Positions 4,835 through 5,230 of a stretch of DNA of 5,230 nt are shown piece by piece (position 1 is the stretch's first letter; the number at the start of each line of letters is the position of its first letter). Both the position numbers and the translations under genes were made by a program. The stretch is from contig DAOWGL010000045.1 of NCBI GenBank assembly GCA_030637455.1, positions 1 to 5,230 of the forward strand, read 5' to 3'. The stretch is from Candidatus Nitrosopumilus sp. (GTDB lineage: Archaea; Thermoproteota; Nitrososphaeria; Nitrososphaerales; Nitrosopumilaceae). The notes under the pieces are model-generated. The model did not search any database and was not told the origin of the DNA. It saw only the letters and a list, made by a program, of their open reading frames with translations.

Positions 4835-5230
4835 TTGAGTAAAGTAAAGTCTAGTCCAAAATTGATCAAAGAAGGTAAGTTATCTTATGAATGGGCTCGA
4901 TCTCATATGCAAATCCTTGATAATACTATTAATCGATATAAAAAATCAAAACCTCTAAAGGGAATTACACTTGGATTTTGTCTTCACATTACTAAAGAAA
5001 CATCCGTTTTACTAATGGGTGCCAAAGAATTGGGAGCTAAAGTTGCATGTTGTGGTGGAAACCCTCTAACAACACAAGATAATGTTGCTGCATTTTTGGC
5101 CTCTCAAGGAATCAATGTTTATTCATGGCATGGACAATCTGTCAAAGATTATGATTGGTGTATAGACCAAGTTCTAAAACACAAGCCAATAATTCTCACT
5201 GATGATGGTGCTGATATGAATATCAAAGCT
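4835..5230 (+). CDS. ahcY: S-adenosylhomocysteine hydrolase, N-terminal part (cut at window end)
   Basis: The first 132 codons of adenosylhomocysteinase are present; the right edge cuts the gene. The enzyme splits S-adenosylhomocysteine into adenosine and homocysteine, removing the product inhibitor of methyltransferases and feeding the methionine/SAM cycle in the cytoplasm. Family blocks seen are SHMQIL (23-28), KPLKGITLGFCLHITKETSVL (39-59) with the conserved CLH-T-ET of the substrate domain, GGNPLTTQDNVAA (74-86) with the catalytic-region TQD, WCIDQVL (108-114) and TDDGADM (122-128). The NAD-binding domain lies beyond the edge. An in-frame TAG at 4811-4813 leaves TTG at 4835 as the only usual start, which yields the normal N-terminus (M/L)SKVKSSPKLI. 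The TATA element at 4806-4812 is 26 bp upstream, so the mRNA is probably leaderless with a TTG start. Confidence 0.96.
   Translation, partial: MSKVKSSPKLIKEGKLSYEWARSHMQILDNTINRYKKSKPLKGITLGFCLHITKETSVLLMGAKELGAKVACCGGNPLTTQDNVAAFLASQGINVYSWHGQSVKDYDWCIDQVLKHKPIILTDDGADMNIKA

Noticed and set aside
1..5230. CRISPR arrays, insertion sequences, toxin-antitoxin pairs, phage or defence genes
   Set aside because: No regular repeats with spacers, no transposase motifs and no terminal repeats were seen. The recognised genes are housekeeping genes of consistent base composition.

Overview
The window is AT-rich, gene-dense DNA that looks archaeal and most resembles an ammonia-oxidising thaumarchaeon of the Nitrosopumilus type. 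The evidence is an archaea-specific Nre-family DNA repair protein ending in a PCNA-binding motif, an archaeal-style S-adenosylhomocysteine hydrolase, an ammonia-dependent NAD synthetase without a glutaminase domain, and TATA-like boxes about 24-27 bp upstream of start codons. That spacing implies mostly leaderless mRNAs. The taxonomic call is from protein and promoter style only.

Layout, left to right. Bases 1-129 are a promoter region for nreA and possibly hold the first codons of a divergent gene at the left edge. On the plus strand nreA (130-1287) is followed after 47 bp by a 65-codon ORF (1335-1532) that matches only the last, cytoplasmic part of MscS-type mechanosensitive channels. Their transcription probably ends in U-rich tracts at 1537-1573, which lie inside the 3' end of a convergent gene for a small two-helix membrane protein (1529-1819, minus). 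A 111-bp intergenic stretch follows. Then a minus-strand operon runs nadE (4115-3321) to cysS (3319-1931), with one base between the two genes.

Bases 4116-4456 hold no convincing protein gene. They contain a nested inverted repeat, a plus-strand TATA-like box with a leaderless-spaced ATG (24-codon ORF), and two T7 tracts about 190 bp further on. Together these look like a short independent transcription unit. A minus-strand Rieske-type ferredoxin gene (4759-4457) comes next. It is divergent from a partial ahcY gene (4835 to the right edge), and one TATA element at 4806-4812 lies at promoter distance from start codons on both sides.

Most of the content is housekeeping: NAD synthesis, Cys-tRNA charging, the methyl cycle, DNA repair and a small redox carrier. 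No defence system, mobile element, CRISPR array, tRNA or rRNA was seen. The points most worth a second look are the short plus-strand unit at 4215-4448, the shared promoter at 4806-4812 with its tiny upstream ORF, the stand-alone MscS C-terminal domain, and the heavy use of TTG starts.
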